NCBI RefSeq assembly: GCF_000514775.1
Contig: NZ_AZWO01000004.1
Location: 238,391 to 302,390, forward strand
Direction of reading: 5' to 3'
DNA: 64,000 bases
Origin: Salinispora pacifica CNR114
GTDB lineage: Bacteria; Actinomycetota; Actinomycetes; Mycobacteriales; Micromonosporaceae
A model generated the notes under the pieces. The model was not told the DNA's origin. It searched no databases and saw only the letters and a program-made list of their open reading frames with translations. Numbering within the stretch: the stretch's first letter is position 1; each line of letters begins with the position of its first letter. Below are positions 45,636 to 53,843 of this stretch, piece after piece. The position numbers were made by a program, and so were the translations under genes.

Positions 45636-46718
45636 ATGGGTCGATGGCTGGCGTGGGCAACAAGCCAGACGATGCTCACCCACGTCCGACACGTCACCCC
45701 GGTCTCGCCGAGGGCCGCCACCGGGTCCGTGACCGAGGTCTACCGTCAACTCGCCACCGACTTCGGCGTCTACGCACCGCCGGTGCTGCTGCACTCCCCC
45801 GCACCCGTGGCGCTGCGCGCCTGCTGGGCACTGCTCCGGGAGACGCTACTGGCCGACGGGCTGGTCTCCCGGCGCGCGAAGGAGGTTGTAGCCGAGGCGG
45901 TGTCGCTGGGTAACCGCTGTCCCTACTGTGTCGACGTGCACGGGGCGGCGGTAGCCGGGCTGGGCAGCCACGGCAGCAGAAGCTCCGCGGGCCGACAACC
46001 AGCCGACCCCTATCTGGCAGCACTGGCGGAGTGGGGGCGGCGCAGCGGCGAGCCGTCCCATCGCCCGGCACCGGCCTTTCCGATCGCGCACGCGCCGGAG
46101 CTGATCGGCGTGGCCGTGGTCTTCCACTACCTCAACCGAATGGTGAGCGTGTTTCTTCAGGAGTCGCCGCTGCCCGTGACCTCGGACCCGATCGGCAAGT
46201 TGGTTGACCGGATCGCCACTCGGGTAGTGGGCGGGCTGGCCAGTGTTGGCGTCCCGCCGGGTCGATCGGTGGACCTGCTACCACCCGCCGCGATCCCGGC
46301 GGAGCTCCGCTGGTCCCGCCGGCAGCCCCACGTTGCCGCGGCGCTGGCGCGGTCCGTCAGCGCGCTGCACACCGCCGGGGCGCAGGTGCTGCCGGAGCGA
46401 ACCCGGACCCTGGTGCTGACGCTGCTCGCCGACCCGCCCGCAGCCACCCTGACCGCCGGTCGGCTCTTCGACGCGGCGCTCACCGCGCTGCCCGCCGACG
46501 AACTGCCCTTCGGCCGGCTGGCGCTGTTGACCGCGCTTGCGCCGTATCGGGTTACCGCCGCCGACATCGCGGCCTGTCGTGCCGCTGGCGCTGACGATCG
46601 CACCCTCATCACGGCGGCCGCCTGGGCGAGCCTGACCGCGGCCCAACTCATCGGCGCCAAGCTGGGCAACGACCTGACCATGCGCTGGGAGGGCTCCGGA
46701 CCCGAGGCGAAGAGATGA
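45636..46718 (+). CDS. AhpD/carboxymuconolactone-decarboxylase-like protein
   Basis: A 360-residue alpha-helical protein. The first half has the AhpD-type core VVAEAVSLGNRCPYCVDVHGAA with the CxxC redox pair and His (about residues 84-105); the second half repeats the helical layout but lacks the Cys pair (GADDRTLITAAAWASLTA). AhpD-like proteins are peroxidase-linked thiol carriers or act on lactones. AGGAGGGAG precedes ATG 45636. It ends the coupled set with DUF5987 and GMC and might recycle reducing power or remove peroxides formed by the GMC enzyme. Confidence 0.78.
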   Translation: MGRWLAWATSQTMLTHVRHVTPVSPRAATGSVTEVYRQLATDFGVYAPPVLLHSPAPVALRACWALLRETLLADGLVSRRAKEVVAEAVSLGNRCPYCVDVHGAAVAGLGSHGSRSSAGRQPADPYLAALAEWGRRSGEPSHRPAPAFPIAHAPELIGVAVVFHYLNRMVSVFLQESPLPVTSDPIGKLVDRIATRVVGGLASVGVPPGRSVDLLPPAAIPAELRWSRRQPHVAAALARSVSALHTAGAQVLPERTRTLVLTLLADPPAATLTAGRLFDAALTALPADELPFGRLALLTALAPYRVTAADIAACRAAGADDRTLITAAAWASLTAAQLIGAKLGNDLTMRWEGSGPEAKR

Positions 46719-46935
46719 ACCGGCTCGGTCGGGCACGGCGGTCCGCACAGCGGGAGAAGACAACGCCTGTCCGGCACGCCGATGATGAAGACAGCCGGGC
46801 ACCCAAAGCAGCCGGCTGACCCCCTGCCCCTCCCGACGTCGGACCGGCGCGGTAGCCGTACCCGGTACCACTCGGTCTCCCAGCCGTTGAGAGCAGATCG
46901 GGCCCAAGGTGTCGCAGCAGCGAGAGGATGAGCGC

Positions 46936-47727
46936 GTGGCAGAGCAGGACATATTCGCTGCCCTGAAAGCCGAGGGCGACAGCGTCGACCACCTGGTCGC
47001 CCAGTTGGAGGAAGAGAGTTGGGGCACGCCAACGCCGGCCGAAGGCTGGACGGTGGCGCACCAGATCGCCCACCTGGCGGCTACCTTCCGGATGGCCGGA
47101 CTCGCGGCCGCCGCGCCGGATGAGTTCCGTCGCCTGATGTCACAGCTGAGTGACTCGTTCGAGTCCAACGTGCAGGCCGCGCTGGCCCCCTACCTGGCGC
47201 AACCGCCGAACCGGCTGTTGGCGGCGTGGCGGGACGAACGGGCCAGCACGGAGAAGGCCCTCGCTGCCGTTCCAGAGGGTGCCCTGCTGCCATGGCTGGT
47301 CCGCCCAATTCCGGCGCCGGTACTGGCGGCTGCGGGGATGATGGAGTTGTTCGGGCACGGCCAGGACATCGCCGACGCCCTCGGGGCGCAGCGGCAGCAC
47401 ACCGATCGGCTCCGCTACCTGGTGGAGTTCGCTGTCCGTACCTGGGACTTTGGCTATCTGGCGCGCGGCCTTACGGTGCCGGACACGCAGTTCCAGTTCC
47501 GCATCACCGCACCCTCCGGCGCGCTCTGGGAACTCGGGCCGGCTGCGGCCGAGCAGACAATCACCGGGCCCGCCACCGACCTGTGCCTGCTGGTAACCCG
47601 ACGCCGCCACCGCGACGACCTGGCGCTGACCGCCGTGGGCAGCGAAGCCGACCGGTGGCTGGACCTCGCGCAGGCGTACCGTGGGCCGGCCGGGCCCGGC
47701 CGGCGTCCCGGACAGTTCGTCCGCTGA
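46936..47727 (+). CDS. TIGR03084/DinB-like (maleylpyruvate-isomerase N domain) protein
   Basis: A 263-residue protein. GTG 46936 follows GAGAGGATGA. The N-terminal four-helix DinB-type domain has GWTVAHQIAHLAATF with paired His residues, then MMELFGHGQDIADALG and HTDRLRYLVEFA, the metal-binding mark of the TIGR03084 set. The C-terminal part (about 180-250) is a small alpha/beta domain with sterol-carrier-like layout. Mycothiol-dependent isomerases share this N-domain, so a thiol-transfer or metal-dependent detoxification role is possible. It closes the plus-strand operon ahead of a hairpin terminator. Confidence 0.78.
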   Translation: MAEQDIFAALKAEGDSVDHLVAQLEEESWGTPTPAEGWTVAHQIAHLAATFRMAGLAAAAPDEFRRLMSQLSDSFESNVQAALAPYLAQPPNRLLAAWRDERASTEKALAAVPEGALLPWLVRPIPAPVLAAAGMMELFGHGQDIADALGAQRQHTDRLRYLVEFAVRTWDFGYLARGLTVPDTQFQFRITAPSGALWELGPAAAEQTITGPATDLCLLVTRRRHRDDLALTAVGSEADRWLDLAQAYRGPAGPGRRPGQFVR

Positions 47728-47737
47728 TACCACCCCT

Positions 47738-47773
47738 CGTGTGCCCTGGTGGAAGCGACCGCCAGGGCACACG
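47738..47773. terminator. Terminator of the plus-strand epimerase-to-TIGR03084 operon
   Basis: CGTGTGCCCTGG pairs perfectly with CCAGGGCACACG around a 12-base loop, 11 bases after the TIGR03084-like stop. It lies between convergent genes, so it may act on both strands. Confidence 0.75.
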
Positions 47774-47868
47774 CCCGGATGCGGTACGGCTGATCGGCAA
47801 AGATGTCGGCAGAGTGACCTAGAGCTGGGCAGACCGTGCCCGGGAGGCCGGGGCCGGGCCGGGGCCGG

Positions 47869-48933
47869 TCAGGCCGCGACCTCTACCCGGGCGTCGTCCC
47901 CGATCAGCACCCGGCTACCCGGTCCGGACCGCCCGCCGGTGACCGTGGCGCCTCGGCCCACCATCGAACGACGCAGGTTACGGACGGCGGTGAGCTGGGC
48001 GCCATCGAGCACGATGGAGTCACCCAGCTCGACCCGACGTAGCTCGCACCGGGACCCGATGGCGGAGTACGGGCCAAGCTGGCTGTCCACGATCAGCGAA
48101 TCGGCACCGATCACCGTGGGTCCCTCGATCCGGGACCGCACGATCCGCGCACCCGGCTCTACCACCACGTTTCGATCCACCAGACTGGCCGCGTCGACCT
48201 GCCCGGCGACCTCCGGACGTACGGCAGCGAGCAGGTAGCGGTTACAGTCCAGCACGTCGTCGACCCGGCCCACGTCCTTCCAGTATCCGTCGTACTCGCT
48301 GACCCGGACCCGGGCATCGTGGTCCACCAGCCACTGCACCGCGTCGGTGATCTCCAACTCACCCCGGGCGCTTGGCTGGATGGCGTCCACCGCGGCGTGC
48401 ACTGCGGCGGTGAAGAAGTAGATGCCGACCAGGGCAAGGTCGCTGCGAGGCTGGGCCGGCTTCTCCACCAGCCGGCGTGGCGCCCCCGACGGATCCAGCT
48501 CCACCACCCCGAACTGGCGCGGGTCCGCGACCTTGTGCACCACCACCTCGGCGTCCGGTCGGTTGCGCCGGAAGCCGGCCGCCAGCTCGGCGATACTGTC
48601 GGCGAGCAGGTTGTCGCCGAGTTGCATCACGAAGTCATCGCCGCCGAGGAACGGGCGTGCCACCTGAACCGCGTGCGCCAGCCCGCCCGGAAATGCCTGG
48701 CGAAGATAGCTGATGCGCAGTCCGTGCCGAGAGCCGTCACCCACGGCCTCGCGGATCCTCTCGCCCCAGTCCCCCACGATGATGCCCACCTCGGTGACAC
48801 CGAGCGTGGCGATGTTCGCCAACACATGCTCCAGGACCGGCCGATTCGCGACCGGTATGAGCTGCTTCGGGATCGAGTAGCTGAAGGGCCGCAACCGGGT
48901 GCCTGACCCGCCCGCCAACACCAGCGCCTTCAT
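47869..48933 (-). CDS. rmlA: Glucose-1-phosphate thymidylyltransferase, long form (RmlA2/StrD type)
   Basis: A 354-residue nucleotidyltransferase that makes dTDP-glucose from dTTP and glucose-1-phosphate. It has the GGSGTRLRP signature, LGDNL metal motif, the EKP block with substrate contacts, and EITDAVQWL. The C-terminal 110 residues form a left-handed beta-helix (repeats such as GPTVIGADSLIV and GPYSAIGSRCEL). This is the first step of dTDP-deoxysugar pathways, and homologues occur in enediyne clusters with aminosugars. No 4,6-dehydratase, aminosugar or glycosyltransferase genes are in this window, so later steps must lie elsewhere or this copy serves something else. AGAGAGGAC precedes ATG 48933. 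Confidence 0.93.
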   Translation of the reverse strand: MKALVLAGGSGTRLRPFSYSIPKQLIPVANRPVLEHVLANIATLGVTEVGIIVGDWGERIREAVGDGSRHGLRISYLRQAFPGGLAHAVQVARPFLGGDDFVMQLGDNLLADSIAELAAGFRRNRPDAEVVVHKVADPRQFGVVELDPSGAPRRLVEKPAQPRSDLALVGIYFFTAAVHAAVDAIQPSARGELEITDAVQWLVDHDARVRVSEYDGYWKDVGRVDDVLDCNRYLLAAVRPEVAGQVDAASLVDRNVVVEPGARIVRSRIEGPTVIGADSLIVDSQLGPYSAIGSRCELRRVELGDSIVLDGAQLTAVRNLRRSMVGRGATVTGGRSGPGSRVLIGDDARVEVAA

Positions 48934-49040
48934 GATGTCCTCTCTTCCGCGGCTGAGGTGTCGCCGCTCGCGACCAGGGGCAGCAAACCCGTCGAACGCT
49001 GGCCCCGGCCCGACCCCTGAGGTCCGGCCGGTCTGCCCGG

Positions 49041-50219
49041 TCAGAGGTACATGGTGTTGGGCTCCAGCCCGGACAGGCCACGGCCGTACAGCTCGAAGTT
49101 GGTGTTGGGGTGCATCAGCGCATGCAGGCTGAACGCCTGAATGTCGCGCTGGATCCGCTGGATCGGCACCGACCGGTACAGGGATGAGCCACCACTGGCG
49201 GCGGCCAGGAGGTCAACGGCGGCCTTAGACTGCTGTACCACGCGACCGAGCCAACCGCGGTTGCGCATCCGCTCGTCGAGCTTCCACGGCTCACCGCTGA
49301 CACCCTTGTCGTCGAGGAGGTCGGCCATCCGGTACGCGTGGAACTCCGCCTCATCGACCAGCAGCGACGCCTCAGCCACCTGGAAGTGCGTCACCGGAGC
49401 GTCAGACTGCTGCTCGTACCCGGTATAGGTGATCTTGCGACCGGGAAGCCGGAGCAGGAACTCGTCCCGCGCGGCCTGCGCGAGCCCGATCGCCACACCG
49501 ATGAAGCCAGCGGCGCCAGTCGGGATCATCGGCGTGTTGAACACCGCCGAGGTGGCATTCCGCTCGGAGGCATACTGGCTCTGCAGGATGGCCACCATCG
49601 GAAGCACCCGGTCCTGCGGGACGAAGACATCGTCGGCGACGGTGGTGACGCTGCCGGTGCCGACCAGACCGGTGGTGTGCCAGTCATCGACGATTTCCAG
49701 CTCCGACATCGGCACCAGGGCGGCCACCGGCCACTGTGAGCCGTTCGGTGCCGGCGCCATTGCGATCACCACCTGCCAGTGGCTGTGGTGGGCGCCGCTC
49801 ATGAACTGCCAGCGGCCGTTGACGACGAGACCGCCCGGGGCGGCGGTCGCGGCCGCCGTAGGACTGAGCACCACGCAGATGCGGGTGTGCGGAGTCGCGA
49901 AAACCTCGTCCTGGACGTGGTCGGGGAAGTTGCCCGCCATCCAGTCACCGATGGCCCATACCCCGGTATTCCACGCTGTTGACCCGTCACCCTGGGTCAG
50001 CACGGAGATCACATCAACCAGGGTGCGCGCACTGGTCTCGTAGCCCCCGTAGTGGCGGGGGCGACGCAGGTCGGTCAGCCCAGATGCGGCGAGTGCCTCA
50101 ACAACCTCGTCGTGGGGTCGACGGTGCTCCTCGGACCAGGCGGTGTGTGAGCGAATCAGGGGTACCAGTCCCTCGGCTCGCTTGCGCAGTTCCTCCGAGG
50201 GCAGGGCTTCTGGGGACAC
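49041..50219 (-). CDS. Acyl-CoA-dehydrogenase-fold flavin-dependent monooxygenase (HsaA-like)
   Basis: A 392-residue flavoprotein with the group D monooxygenase layout: helical N-domain (WSEEHRRPHDEVVEALAASGL), beta middle domain (WQFMSGAHHSHWQVV, EIVDDWHTTGLVGTGS) and helical C-domain (IQRIQRDIQAFSLHALMHP). The DWHTTGLVGTGS block and terminal RDIQA are typical. It uses free reduced flavin from a reductase; the SgcE6-like reductase at 32,911-33,444 is the likely partner. Substrates are phenols or similar rings, so aromatic or polyketide hydroxylation is plausible. GTG 50219 was chosen from two adjacent GTGs by spacing to AGGAG. Confidence 0.88.
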   Translation of the reverse strand: MSPEALPSEELRKRAEGLVPLIRSHTAWSEEHRRPHDEVVEALAASGLTDLRRPRHYGGYETSARTLVDVISVLTQGDGSTAWNTGVWAIGDWMAGNFPDHVQDEVFATPHTRICVVLSPTAAATAAPGGLVVNGRWQFMSGAHHSHWQVVIAMAPAPNGSQWPVAALVPMSELEIVDDWHTTGLVGTGSVTTVADDVFVPQDRVLPMVAILQSQYASERNATSAVFNTPMIPTGAAGFIGVAIGLAQAARDEFLLRLPGRKITYTGYEQQSDAPVTHFQVAEASLLVDEAEFHAYRMADLLDDKGVSGEPWKLDERMRNRGWLGRVVQQSKAAVDLLAAASGGSSLYRSVPIQRIQRDIQAFSLHALMHPNTNFELYGRGLSGLEPNTMYL

Positions 50220-50517
50220 CACGTTCTCCTCTGTTTCGACAGCGACTATCAGACTCGGGTACGAGGGGGCAGCCCGCCGGCCCAGCGCCCGGTCCCACAC
50301 CAGATCCGGCCTCCTTGCTGTCCAGCCAGGACCGAGCATGCGCCAGCCCGGAACCGCCCCGCATCTCCTGGCTTGCGCCATCCCGCGGCATCGGAGCACC
50401 GGAGCACCGACGTGGGCCAGCGCAATCAGCAAGGTGCACCGGGGCTGCCGATGTCCTTAGCGTGAGCCTCATTTCCCCGCCGTGGACAGGTCGTCACTGC
50501 CCGAAGAAAGGTTGGCC
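50220..50517. promoter_or_regulatory. Divergent promoter gap between the monooxygenase and epoxide hydrolase genes
   Basis: This 298-base region must hold promoters for both genes. I see no clear -10/-35 consensus or strong palindrome in it, only the ribosome sites AGGAG (toward the monooxygenase) and GAAAGG (toward the hydrolase). Confidence 0.35.
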
Positions 50518-51681
50518 ATGAAACCTACCCGGATCGATATTCCTGAGGCCCAGTTGGACGATCTGCGCCGCCGGATCGCGGCCACCCGCTGGCCCGAGGC
50601 GTACGCAAGCCCCGGATGGGAGCGCGGCACCCCCCTCGGTTACCTGCACGAGCTCGCCGATCACTGGCAGCACCGGTACGACTGGCGGGCCGCGGAACAT
50701 GAAATCAACCAGTATCCGCAATTCACTACCGACATCGACGGTGCAAAGGTGCACTTCCTGCACGTCACGTCGCCCGAGCCGAATGCCCGGCCGCTGCTGC
50801 TGACGCACAGTTGGCCCGGCTCGATCGTCGAGTTCCTCGACATGATCGGCCCGCTCAGCAACCCACGCGCGCATGGCGCTGATCCCACCCAGGCTTTCCA
50901 CCTGGTCATCCCGGCGATCCCCGGTTACGGCTTCTCCGGCCCGCTGCACGAGTCGGGATGGACTACCCGACGGGTGGCCGGAGCGTGGGCCGAGCTAATG
51001 CGGCGCCTCGGCTACTCGTCGTACCTCTCGGCGGGTGGCGACTGGGGCTCGATCATCTCGCTGGATCTGGCCCGAGTGGACAAGGAGCACGTTGCGGGCG
51101 TGCACATCTGCTGGCCGACCGTACCGGCTCGGGACGCCGTAGGGCTGACCGGCATGTCCGAGTCCGAGCTGGCCGAGCTGGACCAGATCTCGATGTCCTG
51201 GTTCAACAGCGAGCTCTCCGCGTATCTGCGACTGCAGACCACCCGGCCCTGGACACTCGCGTACGCGCTCAGTGACTCTCCGGTGGGCCAGCTGAGCTGG
51301 ATCGTGGAGAAGTTCCAGGAGTGGAACAAGGCGGCCAAGTCCCCAGAGGACGTAATTGACCAGAACCGGCTACTGACCAACGTCAGCATCCAGTGGTTCA
51401 CCAACACGGCCGGTTCCGCCCTACAGCTCTATTACGAGTCGGGCATGGCGTTGGGTGCGTTGTTCACCCCGGGCGCACCGAGCGAGCCGGTCGAAGTGCC
51501 GGTCGGCGTGGCCTTCTTCCCTCAGGACCCGTCCCCGCCGTTCCGTGCCTTCGGTGAACTGGAGAGGTCAACCATCCAGCGTTGGACGGCCTTCGAGAAG
51601 GGGGGTCACTTCGGCCCGATGGAGCAGTCCGGGCCATTCGTCGCGGACCTCCGTGCCTTCGCCAGCGACCTACGCTCCTGA
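50518..51681 (+). CDS. Epoxide hydrolase, EPHN-type alpha/beta fold (SgcF/NcsF2-like)
   Basis: A 387-residue enzyme that opens an epoxide by water addition. The EPHN N-domain starts IDIPEAQLDDLRRRIAATRWP; the oxyanion motif is HSWPGS, the nucleophile is Asp175 in GGDWGS, and the catalytic His lies in KGGHFGPME near the end. In nine-membered enediyne pathways the F-type epoxide hydrolase makes the vicinal diol on the enediyne core, the main reason to suspect that product class here. ATG 50518 follows GAAAGG. It is followed by a perfect terminator hairpin. Confidence 0.93.
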   Translation: MKPTRIDIPEAQLDDLRRRIAATRWPEAYASPGWERGTPLGYLHELADHWQHRYDWRAAEHEINQYPQFTTDIDGAKVHFLHVTSPEPNARPLLLTHSWPGSIVEFLDMIGPLSNPRAHGADPTQAFHLVIPAIPGYGFSGPLHESGWTTRRVAGAWAELMRRLGYSSYLSAGGDWGSIISLDLARVDKEHVAGVHICWPTVPARDAVGLTGMSESELAELDQISMSWFNSELSAYLRLQTTRPWTLAYALSDSPVGQLSWIVEKFQEWNKAAKSPEDVIDQNRLLTNVSIQWFTNTAGSALQLYYESGMALGALFTPGAPSEPVEVPVGVAFFPQDPSPPFRAFGELERSTIQRWTAFEKGGHFGPMEQSGPFVADLRAFASDLRS

Positions 51682-51690
51682 ACATCGAGG

Positions 51691-51720
51691 ACGGGCCCGC
51701 CGGTTCGCCGGCGGGCCCGT
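51691..51720 (+). terminator. Perfect terminator hairpin after the epoxide hydrolase
   Basis: A 13-bp perfect stem closed by the stable tetraloop TTCG starts ten bases after the epoxide hydrolase stop. It is one of the clearest terminators in the window. Confidence 0.85.
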
Positions 51721-51913
51721 TGTCGTTACCGGCGGTAGCACCGACGACGGCCCCTCCCCCGCTGATTCGGGGATCGCCTCCCGAGACGTGCGCGTCTGCG
51801 GGGATCGTGTAATGCCGACCGGGCTTGGGGTGCGGCGTGTTGGTGCGGATGTGTTCGCCGATGGGGCGCCGGCAAGCCTTGTCCCCCGGCTACGGGCGCG
51901 GTGCTGTGGTCGC

Positions 51914-51955
51914 ACCAGCAGCGGCCCGTCGGGGTCCCGGCGGGCCGCTGCTGGT
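51914..51955 (-). terminator. Terminator hairpin after the second GMC gene
   Basis: Arms 51914-51930 and 51939-51955 pair over 17 bases (one wobble), 11 bases downstream of the minus-strand GMC stop. It faces the epoxide-hydrolase terminator across about 190 bases with no gene. Confidence 0.75.
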
Positions 51956-51966
51956 ACCAGGCCAGC

Positions 51967-53523
51967 TCACCCAGCCACGGGAACCGACTCCGAGACCAGC
52001 GCCGCCGCCTTCTCGCCGATCATGATTGCGGAGGCATTCGGCGCACCCCGTCCGACATTCGGCATGATCGATACATCTGCTACCCGCAGGCCGTCCACAC
52101 CCCGTACCTTGAGCTCCGCATCCACCACATCGCCGAGGGCGCAGGTACCTGCGGCATGGAAGATCGAGTGTGTCCGACGGCGAACGAAGGCCGCGATGTC
52201 GGCGTCCGAGTCAGACTCCGGAGCCTGATGCCGGGTGGTGGTATAGGGCTTCAGGGCCTGCTGACCGGCGATGTCCATCGCGATCCGGACGCCCTGGACC
52301 GCGGTGACCAGGTCGTCCTCGTCCGCGTAGTACCGATGCTCAATCTTCGGCTTCGTGGTCGGGTCGTTGGCGACCAGGGTGACCTGGCCTCGGCTGCGGG
52401 GGGTCAACATGACCGGACCGTAGGTGATCGCGTGTGCGGTGGGGATACTGAGACCGCTGTCCGGGAACATCAACGGCCCAGAGAAGTAGACGACGTCGGG
52501 CGCCTGGAGGCCGGGGCGGGTCCGCACGAAGCCACCGCACTCCGGTCCGTTGGAGGTCAGCGGACCGGTACCCTGCTCCTCGAACTCCCGGTGATACTTC
52601 GGGTCCTCGGCGATCAGCAGACTCACCGGCTCCTCGTGGCTGAAGATCAGCGGCACGAAGGCGTGGTCCTGGAGGTTCTGACCGACCCGGGGATTGTCGA
52701 CGACGACCGGCAGACCGAGGCCGTGCAGCAGCGCTCCGTCGCCGATACCGGAGTGCATCAGCAACTTGGGTGAGTTGTACGCGCCGGAGCTGAGAATGAC
52801 CTCCCGCTCGGCCCGAATGACGATCTCCTGGTCCAGCCGCTCGCCGAGCACGCCGACCGCCCGGCCATTCTCGATCAGTACCCGGTGCACCTGCAGATGG
52901 GTCTCTACCGTCAGGTTGGGCCGGCTCATCGCTGGGTGCAGGTACGCCTTGGCGGTGCTGCACCGATGCCCGGAGCGCTGGGTCAGCTGGAAGTAGCCGA
53001 AGCCATCCTGGCTGGCACCATTGAAGTCCTCGTTAAACGGTTGCCCGGCCTGCTGGGCGGCCTCCACCAGGGCGGTGGACATCGGGTTCTTGGAACGGCC
53101 GTCGGAGACACTCATCGGACCGTCGGCACCGTGGTAATACGACTCGCCACGCTCGTTGCTCTCGGACCGCCGGAAGTAGGGCAGCAGTTCCTCGTAGCTC
53201 CAACCGGGCTGGTTCCAGCCGTCATAGTCGAGCTTGTTACCGCGGATGTAGAGCATGGCGTTTATTGAGCTGGTGCCGCCCAGTACGCGACCGCGGGGTA
53301 GGAAAATGCGCCGGTTGCCGAGCTGCGGCTCCTCGTGTGAATCATAGTCCCAATCGCACCTGGTGCGAAACAACTCACCAAACAGGGCCGGAACCTGAAT
53401 ATTCGGCACGCTGTCCGGCCCGCCCGCCTCAACAAGACAGACCTTGACGTCGGGATCTTCGCTGAGCCGCGCTGCGAGGACACAACCCGCAGAGCCGGCA
53501 CCGACAATTACGTAGTCATACAT
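51967..53523 (-). CDS. GMC oxidoreductase, choline dehydrogenase/alcohol oxidase subgroup
   Basis: A 518-residue FAD enzyme starting at ATG 53523 after AAGGAGA. The N-terminal DYVIVGAGSAGCVLAARLSE is the FAD loop; GRVLGGTSSINAMLYIRGN is GMC signature 1, and SSGAYNSPKLLMHSGIG signature 2. The C-terminus has the active-site region HSIFHAAGTCALGDVVD and PNVGRGAPNASAIMIGEKAA. It oxidises a primary or secondary alcohol to the carbonyl. It belongs to a different GMC subgroup from the Cys-motif enzyme at 43,930 and probably acts on a different carbon. It is downstream of the aminotransferase on the same strand but separated by a terminator-like hairpin. Confidence 0.92.
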   Translation of the reverse strand: MYDYVIVGAGSAGCVLAARLSEDPDVKVCLVEAGGPDSVPNIQVPALFGELFRTRCDWDYDSHEEPQLGNRRIFLPRGRVLGGTSSINAMLYIRGNKLDYDGWNQPGWSYEELLPYFRRSESNERGESYYHGADGPMSVSDGRSKNPMSTALVEAAQQAGQPFNEDFNGASQDGFGYFQLTQRSGHRCSTAKAYLHPAMSRPNLTVETHLQVHRVLIENGRAVGVLGERLDQEIVIRAEREVILSSGAYNSPKLLMHSGIGDGALLHGLGLPVVVDNPRVGQNLQDHAFVPLIFSHEEPVSLLIAEDPKYHREFEEQGTGPLTSNGPECGGFVRTRPGLQAPDVVYFSGPLMFPDSGLSIPTAHAITYGPVMLTPRSRGQVTLVANDPTTKPKIEHRYYADEDDLVTAVQGVRIAMDIAGQQALKPYTTTRHQAPESDSDADIAAFVRRRTHSIFHAAGTCALGDVVDAELKVRGVDGLRVADVSIMPNVGRGAPNASAIMIGEKAAALVSESVPVAG

Positions 53524-53722
53524 CACGTCAATCTCCTTCTGGCCGGTCCAGGCAGTCGGATTACCCACGGAACATCCGAGGCATGGTTTGAGAGTTCCTT
53601 TCGCGGGCCCGCAACGCACCTTCATAATTGCGCGATGGCGAATTGTGCGGAGTACGCCAGAGCTGGCCCGAGCCGCCACGAAGGCCCAACCCACCACCTC
53701 GGTCACGGTCGGCCGGCAGGGC

Positions 53723-53758
53723 GGAGCGGGCCCGCCGGGGTCAGAGCGGACCCGCTCC
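53723..53758 (-). terminator. Hairpin between the aminotransferase and GMC genes
   Basis: Arms 53723-53735 and 53746-53758 pair over 13 bases, fully (with one G-U) only in minus-strand RNA, 86 bases after the aminotransferase stop. The rest of the 320-base gap 53,524-53,843 shows no gene, so the downstream GMC promoter must lie there. Confidence 0.5.
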
Positions 53759-53843
53759 ATGAGGGGTGGTTCAGACGCGACGCCCGGTCGCGCCGGGCAC
53801 AGCCGGGCCTACCGAGCACTCCGGGCGCGGCGGGGACGCCGAC

